DNA from: DASPKW01 sp038244055
GTDB taxonomy: Bacteria; Planctomycetota; Phycisphaerae; Tepidisphaerales; Tepidisphaeraceae
Assembly (NCBI GenBank): GCA_038244055.1
Contig: JBBRTW010000487.1
Coordinates: 1-5,190 of the forward strand
Direction: 5' to 3'
DNA: 5,190 nt
Position 1 is the stretch's first letter. Every line of letters starts with the position of its first letter. The notes under the pieces were generated by a model, which did no database searches, had not been told where the DNA came from, and was given only the letters and a program-made list of their open reading frames with translations. Both the position numbers and the translations under genes were made by a program. This document shows positions 4,287 to 5,190 of the stretch, piece after piece.

Positions 4287-4366
4287 GTAGGCGGAAGGCA
4301 GTAGGCAGTAGGCGGAGGAAGAGTAAAACGCGAGCGTCTTATCTGCCTACCGCATACTGCCTACTG
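4285..4366. repeat. Heptamer (CAGTAGG) repeat with inverted copy, tuf-rpmG spacer
   Basis: Tandem heptamers run from 4285: CAGTAGG, CGGAAGG, CAGTAGG, CAGTAGG, then a degenerate CGGAGGA. The inverted arm occupies 4343-4366. Positions 4299-4314 pair with 4351-4366 with one mismatch, giving a 16-position stem. The loop includes AAAACGCGAGCGTCTT (4325-4340), which can itself form a small 6-bp hairpin with a 4-nt loop. The element fills most of the 109-nt spacer between tuf and rpmG. Confidence 0.9.
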
Positions 4367-4377
4367 CTTACTTGAAA

Positions 4378-5190
4378 TCACTCCAGAATCTTCGTCACGA
4401 CGCCCGAGCCGACGGTCTTGCCGCCTTCGCGGATGGCGAAGCGGAGTTTTTCTTCCATGGCGATCGGGCTCTGCAGCTCGATTTCCATGGTGACGTTGTC
4501 GCCGGGCATGACCATTTCCGCGCCGCCGAGCAGCTTGGCGGAACCGGTCACATCGGTCGTGCGGAAGTAGAACTGCGGACGATATCCGGTGAAGAACGGC
4601 GTATGACGGCCGCCTTCTTCCTTGGTCAGGATGTACACCTCGCCGGTGAACTTCTTGTGCGGGGTGATCGACTTGGGTGCCGCCAGAACCTGGCCGCGCT
4701 CGATGGCTTCTTTTTCGATGCCGCGGAGGAGGATGCCCACATTGTCGCCGGCGATGCCCTGGTCCAGAGTCTTCTGGAACTGCTCGATGCCGGTGGCGAC
4801 GGTGACCTTGGTATCCGTGAAGCCGACGATTTCGACGTTGTCGCCGACCTTGATGGTGCCGCGCTCGATACGGCCGGTGGCGACGGTGCCACGGCCCTTG
4901 ATCGAGAAGACGTCTTCCACGGGCATGAGGAAGGGCTTATCCACTTCGCGCTGCGGGATCGGGACGAACTCGTCCAGCGTGGCGACGAGCTTATCGATGG
5001 CTTCGCAGGCTTTGTCGTCCTTGGGCGCTGCGAGGGCGTCCTTGGCGACACCGCGAATGATCGGGGTATCATCGCCGGGGAAGCCGTACTTGGTGAGCAG
5101 TTCGCGGACTTCCATCTCGACGAGCTCGAGAAGTTCGGGGTCGTCAACGAGGTCGACCTTGTTCAGGAAGACGACGATCTTGGGCACGCC
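4378..5190 (-). CDS. tuf: Elongation factor Tu, C-terminal two thirds (5' end outside window)
   Basis: EF-Tu delivers aminoacyl-tRNA to the ribosomal A site at the cost of GTP. The visible 270 residues run from just before the G4 motif to the stop at 4378. They include 'FLNKVD' (guanine recognition), the domain 2 block 'KPFLMPVEDVFSIKGRGTVATGRIERG', and the domain 3 blocks 'EGGRHTPFFTGYRPQFYFRTTDVTG' (in two parts) and 'LRFAIREGGKTVGSGVV'. About 125-130 N-terminal residues with the P-loop and switch regions lie beyond the window. The G5 position, RGSALKAL in E. coli, reads RGVAKDAL here, so the usual Ser is Val. Downstream come rpmG and tRNA-Trp in the standard order. The ATG at 5187 is internal and not the true start. 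Confidence 0.97.
   Translation of the reverse strand, partial: GVPKIVVFLNKVDLVDDPELLELVEMEVRELLTKYGFPGDDTPIIRGVAKDALAAPKDDKACEAIDKLVATLDEFVPIPQREVDKPFLMPVEDVFSIKGRGTVATGRIERGTIKVGDNVEIVGFTDTKVTVATGIEQFQKTLDQGIAGDNVGILLRGIEKEAIERGQVLAAPKSITPHKKFTGEVYILTKEEGGRHTPFFTGYRPQFYFRTTDVTGSAKLLGGAEMVMPGDNVTMEIELQSPIAMEEKLRFAIREGGKTVGSGVVTKILE

Overview
This window is a bacterial translation/transcription locus with every gene on the minus strand, so transcription runs from right to left. The order is tuf (partial) > rpmG > tRNA-Trp(CCA) > secE > nusG > a 149-aa membrane protein > rplK > a 78-aa small protein > rplA > rplJ (partial). Apart from the two extra small genes, this is the familiar tuf-rpmG-trnW-secE-nusG-rplK-rplA-rplJ arrangement that leads into rplL-rpoBC in many phyla.

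The organism looks like a planctomycete, possibly of the Phycisphaerae. This is inference. The 78-aa gene resembles a small PFxPF-containing family that I associate with Planctomycetes. SecE has a long Gly/Ser-rich N-terminal tail, three membrane segments and an 'MKKVNWTSRKE' core like planctomycete SecE proteins. Several conserved genes have weak Shine-Dalgarno (SD) sequences, the GC content is moderately high, and the tRNA does not encode CCA. No rRNA or other strong phylogenetic marker is present, so the phylum is not certain.

Layout on the plus-strand coordinates: rplJ N-terminus (1-386); a spacer filled by a heptamer palindrome (387-499); rplA (500-1195); a spacer with a hairpin next to the rplA SD and a second heptamer element (1196-1312); orf78 (1313-1549), 12 nt downstream of rplK with a strong SD; rplK (1562-1990); a plain 72-nt spacer; orf149 (2063-2512); a 152-bp imperfect palindrome (2521-2672); nusG (2679-3221); a short spacer with a small heptamer run and a hairpin; secE (3301-3858); tRNA-Trp (3901-3973); a spacer with a heptamer run (3974-4103); rpmG (4104-4268); a spacer with a heptamer hairpin (4269-4377); and tuf (4378 to the window end).

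The housekeeping genes form one functional unit: EF-Tu, L33, L11, L1 and L10 for the ribosome, tRNA-Trp for decoding, NusG for elongation and transcription-translation coupling, and SecE for the translocon. The most unusual feature is that six of the spacers carry tandem 7-nt repeats. The 7-mer word differs between most spacers (AGTTGCG, AAGGATG, TTCGTCA-like, GGCCGAT, and CAGTAGG twice). In four spacers the run is followed by an inverted copy, so the transcript could fold into a long hairpin; in the tRNA-rpmG spacer only a short stem remains. The second point of interest is the two uncharacterised small genes inserted into an otherwise very conserved operon. No stretch longer than 300 bases lacks a gene.
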